DNA of 64,000 bases from Pollutimonas nitritireducens (GCF_002849615.1 NZ_PDNV01000009.1:1-64000), one strand, 5' to 3'; shown: positions 8,250 to 18,019, counted from the stretch's first letter. Numbers and translations are program-made. Notes: a model not told the origin generated them from the sequence alone.

Positions 8250-9404
8250 ATGAAACAATGGCATATTTCCCCGCGCTGGCATGCAATGCCGCGCCTAGCC
8301 TCCGTCAGTGTGATGATAGCTACTTTCGCGCTGCTCTCTGCATGCAGTATGTCGCCAGGCATGCATATGGGCAAGCCGCAGGATGTGGCCAAGGCTCTTG
8401 AAGAAGAAGGTGCGCCGCCGGGCGCGCTGATGACGATATCCCCACAGCTCATCGAGCAGCAACGCTCCGCCCGCGACAGAACGGTCAATCATCAGGTGAA
8501 GCAATTCTTCGGTGCACCAGAGGAATACAGGGTGGGCCCGGGCGACATCCTGAATATTGTCGTCTGGAATCACCCCGAACTAAGCTTGCCGATGGCCGGG
8601 TCCAACGTAGCCACCAACGCGCTGAACATCGCCGACGTGGGCAATGGCTACAACGTCAGTCCCGACGGACGCATACAGTTCCCCTTCGTCGGAGCCGTCA
8701 AGGTGGCGGGCATGACCGAGTATCAGATTCGCACCATGCTGACGCGCCAGATGAGTCCGTACGTTAGCGAGCCGCAGCTCACGGTACGTATCCAGGCTTA
8801 TCGGAATGGACGAGTATATGTCGACGGCGAGGTACGTTCACCAGGTCTGCTGACCATGAACGACATCCCCATGACCTTGCCTGAGGCCATCAATCGTGCC
8901 GGCGGCCTTACCCCCGATGCGGACCGTTCATCGATCGTCTTGACGCGCAATGGAGTGGCGACCCCCATCAGCATGCCGCAACTTACCCGCAATGGCATCA
9001 ACCCCGCGCAGATATACCTCGCCGATGGCGATCTATTGCGTGTCATCAATAAGAACGACTCCAAGGTCTTCATGCTGGGTGATGTACACAGCCCGCGTGC
9101 CCAGGCGCTGCAGGACGGCGAACTGACACTGGCACAGGCCCTTGGCGAGGCTAGCGGCATCAACCCCGAAACTGGAAATCCGCGGCAGGTCTACGTCATT
9201 CGTAAAGGCAGCCAGGGGAACGCCGAAATCTATCATCTCGACGCCAGTGTGCCCACTGCCCTGGTCCTGGCCGCCGATTTCGAGCTCAAGGCCCGCGACA
9301 TGGTATTCGTCGATCCTGCTCCGATCGTGAGATGGAACCGAGTCATAAGCATGCTGCTGCCCAGTTACGGTGCTGTCAGCGCCACCCGGGATATGACACG
9401 ATGA
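8250..9404 (+). CDS. wza: Outer-membrane polysaccharide export lipoprotein (Wza family)
   Basis: This protein is 384 residues from ATG 8250. The signal peptide ends in the lipobox LLSAC, giving a lipidated Cys32. A Poly_export domain begins at YRVGPGDILNIVVWNHPEL (about 92-110), and SLBB domains follow with VYVDGEVRSPGLL and VFMLGDVHSPRAQAL. The C-terminal segment RWNRVISMLLPSYGAV matches the amphipathic helix that forms the outer-membrane pore of Wza octamers. A six-codon frame MKKWIR (8233-8253) overlaps the start as ATGA and might couple translation. The stop overlaps the wzc start by four bases (ATGA), so the two are translationally coupled. Confidence 0.93.
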   Translation: MKQWHISPRWHAMPRLASVSVMIATFALLSACSMSPGMHMGKPQDVAKALEEEGAPPGALMTISPQLIEQQRSARDRTVNHQVKQFFGAPEEYRVGPGDILNIVVWNHPELSLPMAGSNVATNALNIADVGNGYNVSPDGRIQFPFVGAVKVAGMTEYQIRTMLTRQMSPYVSEPQLTVRIQAYRNGRVYVDGEVRSPGLLTMNDIPMTLPEAINRAGGLTPDADRSSIVLTRNGVATPISMPQLTRNGINPAQIYLADGDLLRVINKNDSKVFMLGDVHSPRAQALQDGELTLAQALGEASGINPETGNPRQVYVIRKGSQGNAEIYHLDASVPTALVLAADFELKARDMVFVDPAPIVRWNRVISMLLPSYGAVSATRDMTR

Positions 9405-11698
9405 ACCGCCCCGACATGAACACTCCCTATCCACTGGCTCCTGCCGGCCAGACCTCGCCGGTGATCTTTGCCCAGCCCTATGCACCGCAAATGAACAGTG
9501 AAGACATCAATTTTCTGGGACTGCTCGATACCGTAAGGAACGCACGTTGGCTGGTCATCAGCACTGTCATGACGGCCTTGCTGATAGGCGGTGCCTATGC
9601 GTTATTCACCCAACCCGTCTACCAGTCGGACGTACTCATCCAGGTCGAGCAAAACCGGACGAGTCCAACGGGAAACCTGCTCAGCGAGCTGTCATCCATT
9701 TTCAATGTCCAATCTCCGGCAACCGCCGAGATCGAGATCCTGCGGTCTCGTCTCGTTGTGGGCGAGGCCAGCGACAGGTTGCAGCTGTATGTTGACGCGA
9801 AGCCGAACTACCTGCCCATTGTCGGTCGATGGCTTTCCAAGCATGTCACCGGTCTCTCCAACCCCCGCCTGTTCGAAATGGGAAGCTATGTTTTTGGCGG
9901 CTATGTCTGGGGGAAGGAATCCATTAGAGTGGGCCAGCTTGATGTCCCTCCTGAACTGGAAAATAAAGAGCTCACGCTCACACGCACCTCAGCAGGCTAC
10001 ACGCTGCACGGTCCTGATGGGGAATTGCTGGCGGAAGGCGCCGTCGGGGCCATTGCGCGGATTCAATCGGGCGACCAGCAAGGCAGCATAGTGATAAGCG
10101 AACTGGCCGCAAAGGTAGATGCTCGATTCACCCTGATACGTCGAACGCGTCAAAACATCATCCAGGATTTGCAGGACAAACTGGTTATCGATGAAAAAGG
10201 TAAACCGTCCGGCGTACTTTCCATGACGCTCAACGGAACGGACCCCCTGCAAATCACCAACATACTCAATGCCATCGGCGTCGCCTATGTGAAGCAGAAT
10301 ACGGAACGCAAGGCCGCCGAAGCGGAGAAGTCGCTGGACTTCCTGGAAGGCTTCCTGCCTCAGCTCAAGAAGCAGATGGATGACTCCGACAATAAGTACA
10401 CCGCGTTCCGGGACGTGAATGGCACCTTCAATCTTGGGACGGAGGGCACACTCTCGCTGAATACCTCGGTCGCCATGCAAACCAAACTGTTCGAACTGCA
10501 ACAGCGACGCAGGGAACTGAGCGCACAGTTTGGCGCTTCACATCCCACGATCCGTTCCCTTGACGGCCAGATCACGGCGTTGGAAGGCGAAGTGGCCAGG
10601 CTGACCGCACACATCAAGACACTGCCCGAGCTGGAACAGCAGCTGCTTAATCTTATGCGCGATGTAAAGGTCAACGGTGAACTGTACGCCAGCCTGCTCA
10701 ATAGTGCTCAGCAACTGCGACTGGTCAAGGAAGGCAAGGTCGGCAATGTACGCATGGTGGATACGGCAGTGATACCAGATCTGCCAGTGCGTCCTGACCG
10801 TCCCCTGGTATTGGCCATTTCGGCGCTGCTGGGTCTGTTGCTCGGCACAGGTCTCGCCTTGATGCGCGGATTCCTTCGCAATGGCGTCAAGGCACCCAAC
10901 GATATTGAGTCGACCCTGGGCATGAGCGTATTCGCCACGGTGCCCCGGGTGATGCCTGGCGCTCGCCGCTCACCGCGACTCACCGGGCGTAAAGGCGTGA
11001 AATATGTGCTTGCTGAAAGCTCCCCGGGCGATCCCGCAATAGAAAGTCTGCGAAGTCTGCGCACCACGCTGGGCTACGCGCTCCAGGATGCCGAGAACAA
11101 CATTATCATGCTGACCGGACCCACTGCGAATATCGGTAAAACATTCACCAGCGTCAACCTGGCGGCCGTGTTGGGGGCAGCCGACAAACGAGTGCTGCTC
11201 ATCGACGCAGATTTCCGTAGCGGCAGCATGCACCGGTATTTCGAACTCGAACGGTATAACGGATTCAGTGACCTGATCCACGGCAGTGCGACGCTGTCCG
11301 AAGTCTTGCACAAATCGGTCATGCCGAATGTCGACCTCATCACCACCGGCGTGCTCCCGCACAATCCTGCAGAAGTGCTGCTGTCTCCCAATGCAGTCCA
11401 GTTGCTGCATCAGCTGGCAGAAAGCTATGACGTCGTCCTGCTCGATACCGCACCAGTACTGCTGGTATCCGACGCCATGGCGTTGGCGCCTCATGTGGGA
11501 ACAGTATTCATGTTGGCCCGGGCACAGGTAAGCACCTTGAGCGAACTGGAAGAATCGGCAAAACGCTTGAACCAGGTTGGCGCGCAGGTCAAGGGCGTGA
11601 TCTTCAATGATTTCGATGCCTCAAGCCAGCGCTTCAGTTCGCGTTACGGCAATTATCAACACGGCTATGTCCCTTACGGGAGCAACGTATCCCGATGA
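9401..11698 (+). CDS. wzc: Polysaccharide co-polymerase / tyrosine autokinase (Wzc family)
   Basis: The protein is 765 residues from ATG 9401, which overlaps the wza stop. A Wzz chain-length domain follows a first membrane helix (ISTVMTALLIGGAYALF). A long periplasmic coiled region follows, then a second helix (LVLAISALLGLLLGTGLAL) near residues 470-490. The cytoplasmic BY-kinase has Walker A GPTANIGKT, Walker A' VLLIDADFR and Walker B VVLLDTAPVL. The tail SSRYGNYQHGYVPYG carries the usual tyrosine cluster for autophosphorylation. It sets chain length and drives export with Wza. No wzb phosphatase gene is present in the window, so the dephosphorylating partner must be encoded elsewhere. Confidence 0.94.
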   Translation: MNRPDMNTPYPLAPAGQTSPVIFAQPYAPQMNSEDINFLGLLDTVRNARWLVISTVMTALLIGGAYALFTQPVYQSDVLIQVEQNRTSPTGNLLSELSSIFNVQSPATAEIEILRSRLVVGEASDRLQLYVDAKPNYLPIVGRWLSKHVTGLSNPRLFEMGSYVFGGYVWGKESIRVGQLDVPPELENKELTLTRTSAGYTLHGPDGELLAEGAVGAIARIQSGDQQGSIVISELAAKVDARFTLIRRTRQNIIQDLQDKLVIDEKGKPSGVLSMTLNGTDPLQITNILNAIGVAYVKQNTERKAAEAEKSLDFLEGFLPQLKKQMDDSDNKYTAFRDVNGTFNLGTEGTLSLNTSVAMQTKLFELQQRRRELSAQFGASHPTIRSLDGQITALEGEVARLTAHIKTLPELEQQLLNLMRDVKVNGELYASLLNSAQQLRLVKEGKVGNVRMVDTAVIPDLPVRPDRPLVLAISALLGLLLGTGLALMRGFLRNGVKAPNDIESTLGMSVFATVPRVMPGARRSPRLTGRKGVKYVLAESSPGDPAIESLRSLRTTLGYALQDAENNIIMLTGPTANIGKTFTSVNLAAVLGAADKRVLLIDADFRSGSMHRYFELERYNGFSDLIHGSATLSEVLHKSVMPNVDLITTGVLPHNPAEVLLSPNAVQLLHQLAESYDVVLLDTAPVLLVSDAMALAPHVGTVFMLARAQVSTLSELEESAKRLNQVGAQVKGVIFNDFDASSQRFSSRYGNYQHGYVPYGSNVSR

Positions 11699-12669
11699 AC
11701 AGCAATAAAGAAAAATACCAGAAGCTGTGCACCGCAGAGCCTTCCATTCCGATCTTTTCGCAAGACTGGTGGCTGGATGCCGCGGCAGGTTCCAGCAACT
11801 GGGACGTTGCCCTGGTGGAGAACCGCGACAACATCATTGCATGCATGCCCTATGTAAAAACCAAACGGGCCGGCCTGAAGATTTCAACGGTTCCGCCGTT
11901 GACATATTGTCTCGGACCATGGGTGCGACCTGTTACCGCCAAGAACGTCAATTGCATCAGCAGGCAGAAAGAGGTGCTGGAAAGCTTGATCGAACAACTT
12001 CCCACGTTCGATCATTTCAAGCAGCAGTGGCATTACAGCCAAACGAACTGGTTGCCTTTTTACTGGCGTGGCTTTGAACAAACGACTCAGTACACCTATG
12101 TAATCGGCCTGCAAACCGACGCCGGCTCGACTTGGCAAGGGCTGCACGAAAGCACAAGAAGGGAAATTCGAAAGGCCATGGGCAGGGGAGGACTTTGTGT
12201 GCGCGACGACCTGTCGGTGGATGAATTCCTGCCACTGCACAGGAAGGTCTACGAGCGTCAAAATATGTCCATGCCGTACTCCGAGGACGTCGTAAGGGTG
12301 TTGGATAACGCCTGCGCCGGACGTAATCGCCGGAAGATTTTTATTGCCGAAGACCCGCAGGGGGCACGACACGCCGGGGTCTATCTGATCTGGGACGATA
12401 CCAGTGCCTATTACCTCATGGGCGGCAGCGATCCCGAATGGCGCAATAGCGGCGCGATGAGTCTGTGCATGTGGGAAGCGATCAAGTTTGCATCCGCCAC
12501 GACGGAACGCTTCGACTTCTGCGGCTCCATGATAAAGAGCGTCGAACGTTTCGTGCAGGCATTCGGCGGAATGCAGACGCCGTACTTCGCGGTTTCAAAG
12601 ACGTCGTCCAAACTGGCAGCTTCCATGCTGTTCGTCAGGTCCCTGACGAACGCTCACGCAGCACGATGA
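11695..12669 (+). CDS. FemAB/GNAT-like acyltransferase (Acetyltransf_6 type)
   Basis: This 324-residue protein starts by ATGA overlap with the wzc stop. It resembles the FemAB-type BioF2-like acetyltransferases: IFSQDWWLDAAAG near the N terminus, STRREIRKAMGRGGLCVRDDLSVDEFLPLHRKVYERQNM in the middle, and the GNAT-like block HAGVYLIWDDTSAYYLMGGSDPEWRNSGAMSLCMWEAIKFA. Members transfer acyl or aminoacyl groups onto sugars or peptidoglycan. Within this operon, decoration of the polysaccharide repeat is the likely role, but the donor and acceptor are unknown. It is in turn coupled by ATGA to the deacetylase gene. Confidence 0.68.
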   Translation: MNSNKEKYQKLCTAEPSIPIFSQDWWLDAAAGSSNWDVALVENRDNIIACMPYVKTKRAGLKISTVPPLTYCLGPWVRPVTAKNVNCISRQKEVLESLIEQLPTFDHFKQQWHYSQTNWLPFYWRGFEQTTQYTYVIGLQTDAGSTWQGLHESTRREIRKAMGRGGLCVRDDLSVDEFLPLHRKVYERQNMSMPYSEDVVRVLDNACAGRNRRKIFIAEDPQGARHAGVYLIWDDTSAYYLMGGSDPEWRNSGAMSLCMWEAIKFASATTERFDFCGSMIKSVERFVQAFGGMQTPYFAVSKTSSKLAASMLFVRSLTNAHAAR

Positions 12670-14039
12670 ACAGCATGGACTTCCTCATGTCGTCACGAGA
12701 CAGCACAATCTCGTGGCTGAACACGATTCTGTGCGAACGCCTCAGCAAACACCTGAAACTCATGCAGTGTGGGAAGGGGTATCTTCTTCTAACGGTATCC
12801 GGTAGCGCGACCAACATCCGGATCCGGTCCGAGCCAGCGACCTTTTCGCAGGCTGGTTCGGATTTACCCTGCGCCAGCTGGGATCCCCAACCTGAAGGGT
12901 GGAAATCCGCCCTGGGTGTTCCTCTACCCGCCCCCGGTGCCTCAAGCGTACCCTCGCCATTGATCGAGAAGATCGACACAACTTATATCATTCACTACGA
13001 CCTCCTTGGACTCGCTTGCTGGATGCTGTCGCGCCAAGAGGAAGTCGGCCGTGTAGACCTGGACAAGCATGGGCGCTTCCCAGCCCGTTCGTCGCATGCC
13101 TACAAGCACGGTTACCTGGAACGACCTATCGTCGATGAATGGCTTGCCATACTGGCGCAGGTCGTACAGCGTGCATGGCCTCAACTGGCACTGGCCAAGC
13201 CACAATTCACGGTTCGGGTTTCGCATGATGTCGACACTCCTGCCCGCTATGGCTTCTCCAGTGTCGGAAGACTGCTGCAAACCATGGCTGGCGACGTTCT
13301 GCGCCGACACGAGGTGCTTGAAGCGCTGCGGGCGCCGCTGATATGGTCGCAGTCCAAGAAGAAGCTGCACAGTGCCGACCCCTTCAACACCTTCAACTGG
13401 ATCATGAGCGCTTCCGAGCGCTACAAGATCATCAGCGCTTTCTATTTCATCTGCGGCAAGACCTATCCGGCTCATGACGCACGCTATGACGTCCGACACC
13501 CAGCCATCCGGGAACTCATGCGCGGCATCCATACAAGGGGTCATGAAATAGGCCTGCATCCCAGCTACAACACGTACAAGAGACCGGACATCATCGCTTC
13601 GGAGGCGCGTGTCCTTATCCGGACTTGCCGTGAGGAAGGCATAAAGCAGGCCACTTGGGGCGGCCGCATGCATTTTCTGCGCTGGCAGACACCCGCAACG
13701 CTATATGGTTGGGAGCAGGCCGGCATGGCGTACGACAGCACGCTTACCTACGCCGATCACCCGGGTTTTCGTTGCGGAACATGCCATGAGTACCCTGCCT
13801 TCGATCCGGTCGCCGGCAAGGCACTGCAGCTGCGCATTCGCCCACTGATAGCCATGGAATGCAGCGTTCTCGCGCCCCGCTACATGAATCTGGGCTCCGG
13901 CGACATTGCCCTGAAGAAGTTCATCCAGCTGAAACAGTCTTGTCGGGCTGTGAACGGCGACTTTACTTTGCTGTGGCACAACACCCTGCTGGAGCGTCAA
14001 CAGCAACGCGCTCTTTACGAGCACGTGCTGACTGCATGA
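12666..14039 (+). CDS. Polysaccharide deacetylase family protein (with DUF7033-like N-terminal region)
   Basis: The protein is 457 residues from ATG 12666, which overlaps the previous stop. A longer in-frame opening upstream lies wholly inside the preceding gene and is not needed. The NodB/CE4-like half has the metal and catalytic motif SHDVDTP and the second motif HEIGLHPSYNTYK, with the His pair replaced by the HxxxHPSxN form. The late segment GDFTLLWHNTLL is shared with other deacetylase-like proteins of capsule loci. The N-terminal 180 residues are a separate domain. It probably removes acetyl groups from amino sugars of the polymer or its precursor. The protein has no signal peptide and is expected in the cytoplasm. 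Confidence 0.75.
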   Translation: MNSMDFLMSSRDSTISWLNTILCERLSKHLKLMQCGKGYLLLTVSGSATNIRIRSEPATFSQAGSDLPCASWDPQPEGWKSALGVPLPAPGASSVPSPLIEKIDTTYIIHYDLLGLACWMLSRQEEVGRVDLDKHGRFPARSSHAYKHGYLERPIVDEWLAILAQVVQRAWPQLALAKPQFTVRVSHDVDTPARYGFSSVGRLLQTMAGDVLRRHEVLEALRAPLIWSQSKKKLHSADPFNTFNWIMSASERYKIISAFYFICGKTYPAHDARYDVRHPAIRELMRGIHTRGHEIGLHPSYNTYKRPDIIASEARVLIRTCREEGIKQATWGGRMHFLRWQTPATLYGWEQAGMAYDSTLTYADHPGFRCGTCHEYPAFDPVAGKALQLRIRPLIAMECSVLAPRYMNLGSGDIALKKFIQLKQSCRAVNGDFTLLWHNTLLERQQQRALYEHVLTA

Positions 14040-14095
14040 GCACCGCCATCCTGCACGCGAGGTAGCGGATCGCCTGGTTGATTACGAGCACTGAA

Positions 14096-15433
14096 ATGAA
14101 CGACAGAAAAAAAAGAATCCTATTGATCAGTTGTTTTTTTTATCCGCAGAACCGGATTCCAGTCCTGCGGATCGGGCAGTGGGCCAAGTACTGGGCCTCG
14201 GAGGGTCATGAGGTCACCGTGCTGACAACAAAAAAATATTCGTTCATGGGACCGTTCGGACTGGACCCCGACCTCCCGGCAGAAGTGCTGGTGATCGAAG
14301 TGCCCAGCCTCCCGCAGATTTTTGACCGTGCCAAACCCAACACCGAAGGCGGCAAGAGCCACACCGCAAGTGAGCCCATCAATGCCGAGTCGGGCTTCAA
14401 GAAAAAAGTAAGGAGCCTGCGCGGTTACATCGGTTCAACCGTCGACATTCATGATTTCTGGATCGGACCGGCCTACAAGACCGGCATGAAATTGCTGGCG
14501 GAGAATCGGTACGACGCCATAGTGAGCTCTTATTCACCGCCGGCAGCTCATATGGTGGCCAGCAAGCTGAAGGAGAGGCACCCGGAGCTAGTCTGGTTTG
14601 CCGATTTCCGCGACTTATGGGCAAACAACCACATCACGTCGGCAAAAGGGGTATTCAAGTGGATAGAAAGTGCCAGGGAAAACAGATGCCTGCGCGGACG
14701 TGCCAACGCGATCATTACGGTGTCGAAACCGCTCGCGATAGATCTACAGGCACGCCATCCCGAACTACCGGTCTGGGTCATTGAAAATGGCTTCGACCCA
14801 CAGGAGTTTCCCAGATGGATGCAGGCGGTGTCCGATGGACCGCAACTGACAGGAAACATCACAATATGCTATGCCGGTACGATTTATCCCAACCGGCGCG
14901 ATCCTACGCCCTTGTTCAATGCCGTGAACGAACTGATCGACAGCGGACAGGTAAGCGCCGAAAAGATCACCATCGAGTTCTACGGTCAAAATGAAAAAGA
15001 GCTGGCGGAAATAATCCAACGCACACGCGCCAACCGGCACAACATCATCAAGATAAAGGGTTTTGTATCGCGCCAGGTTTCTCTGGAGGCACAAGGCCGC
15101 AGCGATCTGCTGTTGCTGCTGGAATCGGGTGAGCCGCTAGCCAGGGGCATGCTGACCGGCAAGGTGTTCGAGTATCTCGTTAGCGGCATACCTATTCTGG
15201 CGGTTGGAATCGACAACACACACGCTGCTGGCGAACTGCTGGAGAACACCGGTACTGGCTACTGTGCCAGCGACTCCGATGAGTTGAAGCGCCTCTTGCT
15301 GGCCGCCATCGAGCTGAAATACTTCAGCTTCTACCGGCCGCGCAAGGATCTGATCGCCAAATTCTCCAGGCAGATACAGGCCCAATCGATTATTGACCGG
15401 TTGGCGGCGTTCCAGGGCGCGCCATCGTGCTGA
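14096..15433 (+). CDS. Glycosyltransferase family 4-like protein
   Basis: The protein is 445 residues from ATG 14096; TTG 14078 would add six. The N-terminal Rossmann half begins KKRILLISCFFYPQNRIPVLRIGQWAKYW, typical of GT4 enzymes that read a vectorial path along the acceptor. The second half has ITICYAGTIYPNRRDPTPLFNAV and the nucleotide-sugar site region DLLLLLESGEPLARGMLTGKVFEYLVSGIPILAVG, with the E-x7-E-like spacing of retaining transferases. It would add one sugar to the lipid-linked repeat. Donor sugar and linkage cannot be predicted. Its stop overlaps the start of the polymerase gene by seven bases. Confidence 0.85.
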   Translation: MNDRKKRILLISCFFYPQNRIPVLRIGQWAKYWASEGHEVTVLTTKKYSFMGPFGLDPDLPAEVLVIEVPSLPQIFDRAKPNTEGGKSHTASEPINAESGFKKKVRSLRGYIGSTVDIHDFWIGPAYKTGMKLLAENRYDAIVSSYSPPAAHMVASKLKERHPELVWFADFRDLWANNHITSAKGVFKWIESARENRCLRGRANAIITVSKPLAIDLQARHPELPVWVIENGFDPQEFPRWMQAVSDGPQLTGNITICYAGTIYPNRRDPTPLFNAVNELIDSGQVSAEKITIEFYGQNEKELAEIIQRTRANRHNIIKIKGFVSRQVSLEAQGRSDLLLLLESGEPLARGMLTGKVFEYLVSGIPILAVGIDNTHAAGELLENTGTGYCASDSDELKRLLLAAIELKYFSFYRPRKDLIAKFSRQIQAQSIIDRLAAFQGAPSC

Positions 15434-16755
15434 CCGCGCTCAAAGCGTACTACTTGTCGGCGTCGCTGCTACTGTTCCTGTTCGCCGTCTACTCGAACCG
15501 GAACGCCGCGCATGCTTTTGGCTATGGCGTCGCACTGAATATATTCCCACTGGCCTTATTGCCGGAGGTATCAATGGACATTGCGCGTATCGCGGGCATG
15601 CCATTGGCCTACCTGCCTGTCATCACGGCGGGGTTGGCCTTGGCGGTACGCAATCATGCGCGTGTGCCGCAGTCCTACCAGACTATGCTGGCACTCGCAT
15701 TTGTCTATTGTGTGTACACCTTCTTTACCACCGTGATCATGGGCGGCATAACGATCGCTAACGTAGCGTACTGGGCTGCGTGGCCGCTGAACTTTCTTAT
15801 CTACTTCTCCGCGGCCGCTTTTTTTTCGCGAATAGACACACAGGCCGCGAACAATGTGATCAAGGCTACGGCCGTCATCCTGGTGCTGGGTTGCCTTACA
15901 GGACTGGCACGTTACGGCCTGGGTATTGCGCCAGACGCGAATTTCATGCCGCTGGTAAACCGTAATGGAACTGTGGTGTTCATTGTGATGGTGTTCCCGC
16001 TGCTTTTCCATGTCTATAAAGAGCAGGAGAAGGCCAGAGCCCGGCTATTGTTTTGCATAGGATGCATATTCGTGACCCTGGCCTTTACGTTCTCCAGGTC
16101 GGGAATCATCGGCGTGGTGGCGTGCATCCTCTTGTACTACTTGCGGTTCTCGCTTGGCGGCCTGGCAAAAACGGCGGCGGTCGTGCTGTTGATTGTGACG
16201 GTGGCGTACAGCGGTGTGGCAGACAAATCATTGCAACGACTCGAACGCGTTATCGTCACTTCGCAGATGTTGATACACGGCGAAAGCCTGGACAACAGCA
16301 TGAATGACTTTAACCGCGTGATGTTGCTGAAGGGTGCCATCGCCACGGCGACGGACAACTTCTGGTTCGGCACCGGGTTGGGACTGGAGAACTACCAAAA
16401 GGCCTTCCACAAAGTCAGTGATTACGGGCAGGCATCCAAAGCTCACAATTTCTACATCTCATACTTTGCCGAGCTCGGTCTGATGGGCTTCTCCTTGCTC
16501 ATGCTCATTCTCTATCTGGCCTCATGCAAGCTATACCCCCTTTCAAGCCGACATAAGGCGTTCAAAGTTTCATTTGTGGCGATGGCCTTGATGATGACCA
16601 TGAACGAATACATCCTCATGCCCGAGCTCTGGTTCTTTTACGGAATGCTGGCCGGAATATCGAGGGCCCGCGATTACCTGCTGGTGCCCTTCCAATCGCG
16701 TCATCTTCCCGAGCAGCTCTTCAATCGCGTTCCCAATCGGAGTCCCCATGTCTAA
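15427..16755 (+). CDS. wzy: O-antigen ligase/polymerase-like membrane protein (Wzy candidate)
   Basis: This 442-residue, strongly hydrophobic protein with about 11-12 predicted helices starts at GTG 15427, overlapping the previous stop. It has the Wzy_C/O-antigen ligase features: a large periplasmic loop late in the protein containing FWFGTGLGLENYQKAFH and SKAHNFYISYFAELGLMGF, where the conserved H-N-x-Y/F-L motif of the family lies. In a Wza/Wzc/Wzx locus the parsimonious role is the repeat-unit polymerase. A ligase role cannot be excluded by sequence, but no other polymerase candidate is present in the locus. Confidence 0.82.
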   Translation: MLTALKAYYLSASLLLFLFAVYSNRNAAHAFGYGVALNIFPLALLPEVSMDIARIAGMPLAYLPVITAGLALAVRNHARVPQSYQTMLALAFVYCVYTFFTTVIMGGITIANVAYWAAWPLNFLIYFSAAAFFSRIDTQAANNVIKATAVILVLGCLTGLARYGLGIAPDANFMPLVNRNGTVVFIVMVFPLLFHVYKEQEKARARLLFCIGCIFVTLAFTFSRSGIIGVVACILLYYLRFSLGGLAKTAAVVLLIVTVAYSGVADKSLQRLERVIVTSQMLIHGESLDNSMNDFNRVMLLKGAIATATDNFWFGTGLGLENYQKAFHKVSDYGQASKAHNFYISYFAELGLMGFSLLMLILYLASCKLYPLSSRHKAFKVSFVAMALMMTMNEYILMPELWFFYGMLAGISRARDYLLVPFQSRHLPEQLFNRVPNRSPHV

Positions 16756-18019
16756 GAAGTATGGCTCGCTGGAGCGCAAAATCGCGAAATTCCTCGAACA
16801 GTTTCCACTGCTGAAATCGGCCGTCAAGAACGTCTATGGTCGCCTGGTCTTCATGCTAAACAGGCCAGCGAGCATAACCGTTTCAGACCATCGGCTTGAG
16901 GCGGTGGGTGACGGCATTCTCAACACCTTCTTTGGCTATTACGATAAAACACCGCTCTCCAAAGCGGGCTTCCTGCTTTGTCACTCGACCACACACGCGA
17001 CAGACCGAAAACCGGACTGCAGCAAGACACTGGACATACTGGTTTTCTCCGTCGACGACCTGAAGCATCCCGTGCTCAGCGTAAAGACCAGCGTATATAA
17101 CTGGCAGCAAGGCGCTCGAGCGCACTGGCTGGATGACGACACCTTCATTTTCAATGATTTCGACGCGTCGAATCAGTGTTATATAAGCCGCGTATTTTCG
17201 CTGAAAGAAAGCAGGGAAATCAAACGATTCGATTTTCCGGTGCAGGACTCATTTCGCGATGACTACTTCCTTTCCATCAACTATCGGCGTATTCAATCGT
17301 TGCGGCCAGACTACGGCTACCGCAACATGCCGGGTCTGGACGATCGGGGCATGGCTGAACTCGAGCAAGACGGGATATGGAAGATAGATCAGAAAACAGG
17401 GGCATCGTCACTGCTGTATTCCATTGCCGATGTCTGCGCAATCGCGCCCGACAGTCGGTTCGACGCCGCCCGGCACAAGATCAACCACGTCATGATATCT
17501 CCAGGCGGCGACAGGTTCATATTCCTTCACCGCTATTTCGTCGGGAATAGAAAATTCGACCGTCTATTTCTCGCCGCCGCGCATACGCCCGATCTGAAGA
17601 TGCTGGCTGACAACGAAATGGTGAGTCACTGTTTCTGGATTAACAACCATTCAGTGATTTCCTTCATGCGCGGCCCTTCGGGACACGATGGTTACTACGT
17701 ACTAAATGTCGACGATGGCAGTATCAGCTCTTACTTCAACGGCAAGCTCGATTCAATGGGCGATGGCCATCCGCACGTACATGATGACTGGTTCATCACC
17801 GACACGTATCCCGACAAATCCCGTATGCAGCATTTGTTCAAGGCCAGCCTGACCACCGGCGACGTGCAGGAAATTGGACAGTTTTTCCAGCCTTTTGAGT
17901 TCCGTGGGGAAACCCGCTGCGATCTGCATCCGAGGGTGTCTCCGGATGGCAGCAAAGTCTTTTTCGATTCCGTATTCAATGGAAAAAGAAAGCTCTACGT
18001 GTTGCAACTTCATGCTTGA
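16748..18019 (+). CDS. Uncharacterised beta-propeller-like protein of the polysaccharide locus
   Basis: I do not recognise this 423-residue protein as a named enzyme. It shows repeated four-stranded blade-like units: DILVFSVDDLKHPVLSVKT, RAHWLDDDTFIFNDFD, HVMISPGGDRFIFLHRYFVGNR, SHCFWINNHSVISFM and CDLHPRVSPDGSKVFFDSVFNGKRKLYVL. Repeats of the form SPDG-K-FF resemble TolB/PD40 and oligogalacturonate-lyase-type propellers. It has several conserved-looking histidines (GDGHPHVHDDW; CDLHPRVS). There is no signal peptide or membrane helix, so it should act in the cytoplasm. It overlaps the wzy gene by eight bases and is therefore part of the operon. A polysaccharide-modifying, lyase-like or scaffold role is possible. 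Confidence 0.6.
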   Translation: MSKKYGSLERKIAKFLEQFPLLKSAVKNVYGRLVFMLNRPASITVSDHRLEAVGDGILNTFFGYYDKTPLSKAGFLLCHSTTHATDRKPDCSKTLDILVFSVDDLKHPVLSVKTSVYNWQQGARAHWLDDDTFIFNDFDASNQCYISRVFSLKESREIKRFDFPVQDSFRDDYFLSINYRRIQSLRPDYGYRNMPGLDDRGMAELEQDGIWKIDQKTGASSLLYSIADVCAIAPDSRFDAARHKINHVMISPGGDRFIFLHRYFVGNRKFDRLFLAAAHTPDLKMLADNEMVSHCFWINNHSVISFMRGPSGHDGYYVLNVDDGSISSYFNGKLDSMGDGHPHVHDDWFITDTYPDKSRMQHLFKASLTTGDVQEIGQFFQPFEFRGETRCDLHPRVSPDGSKVFFDSVFNGKRKLYVLQLHA

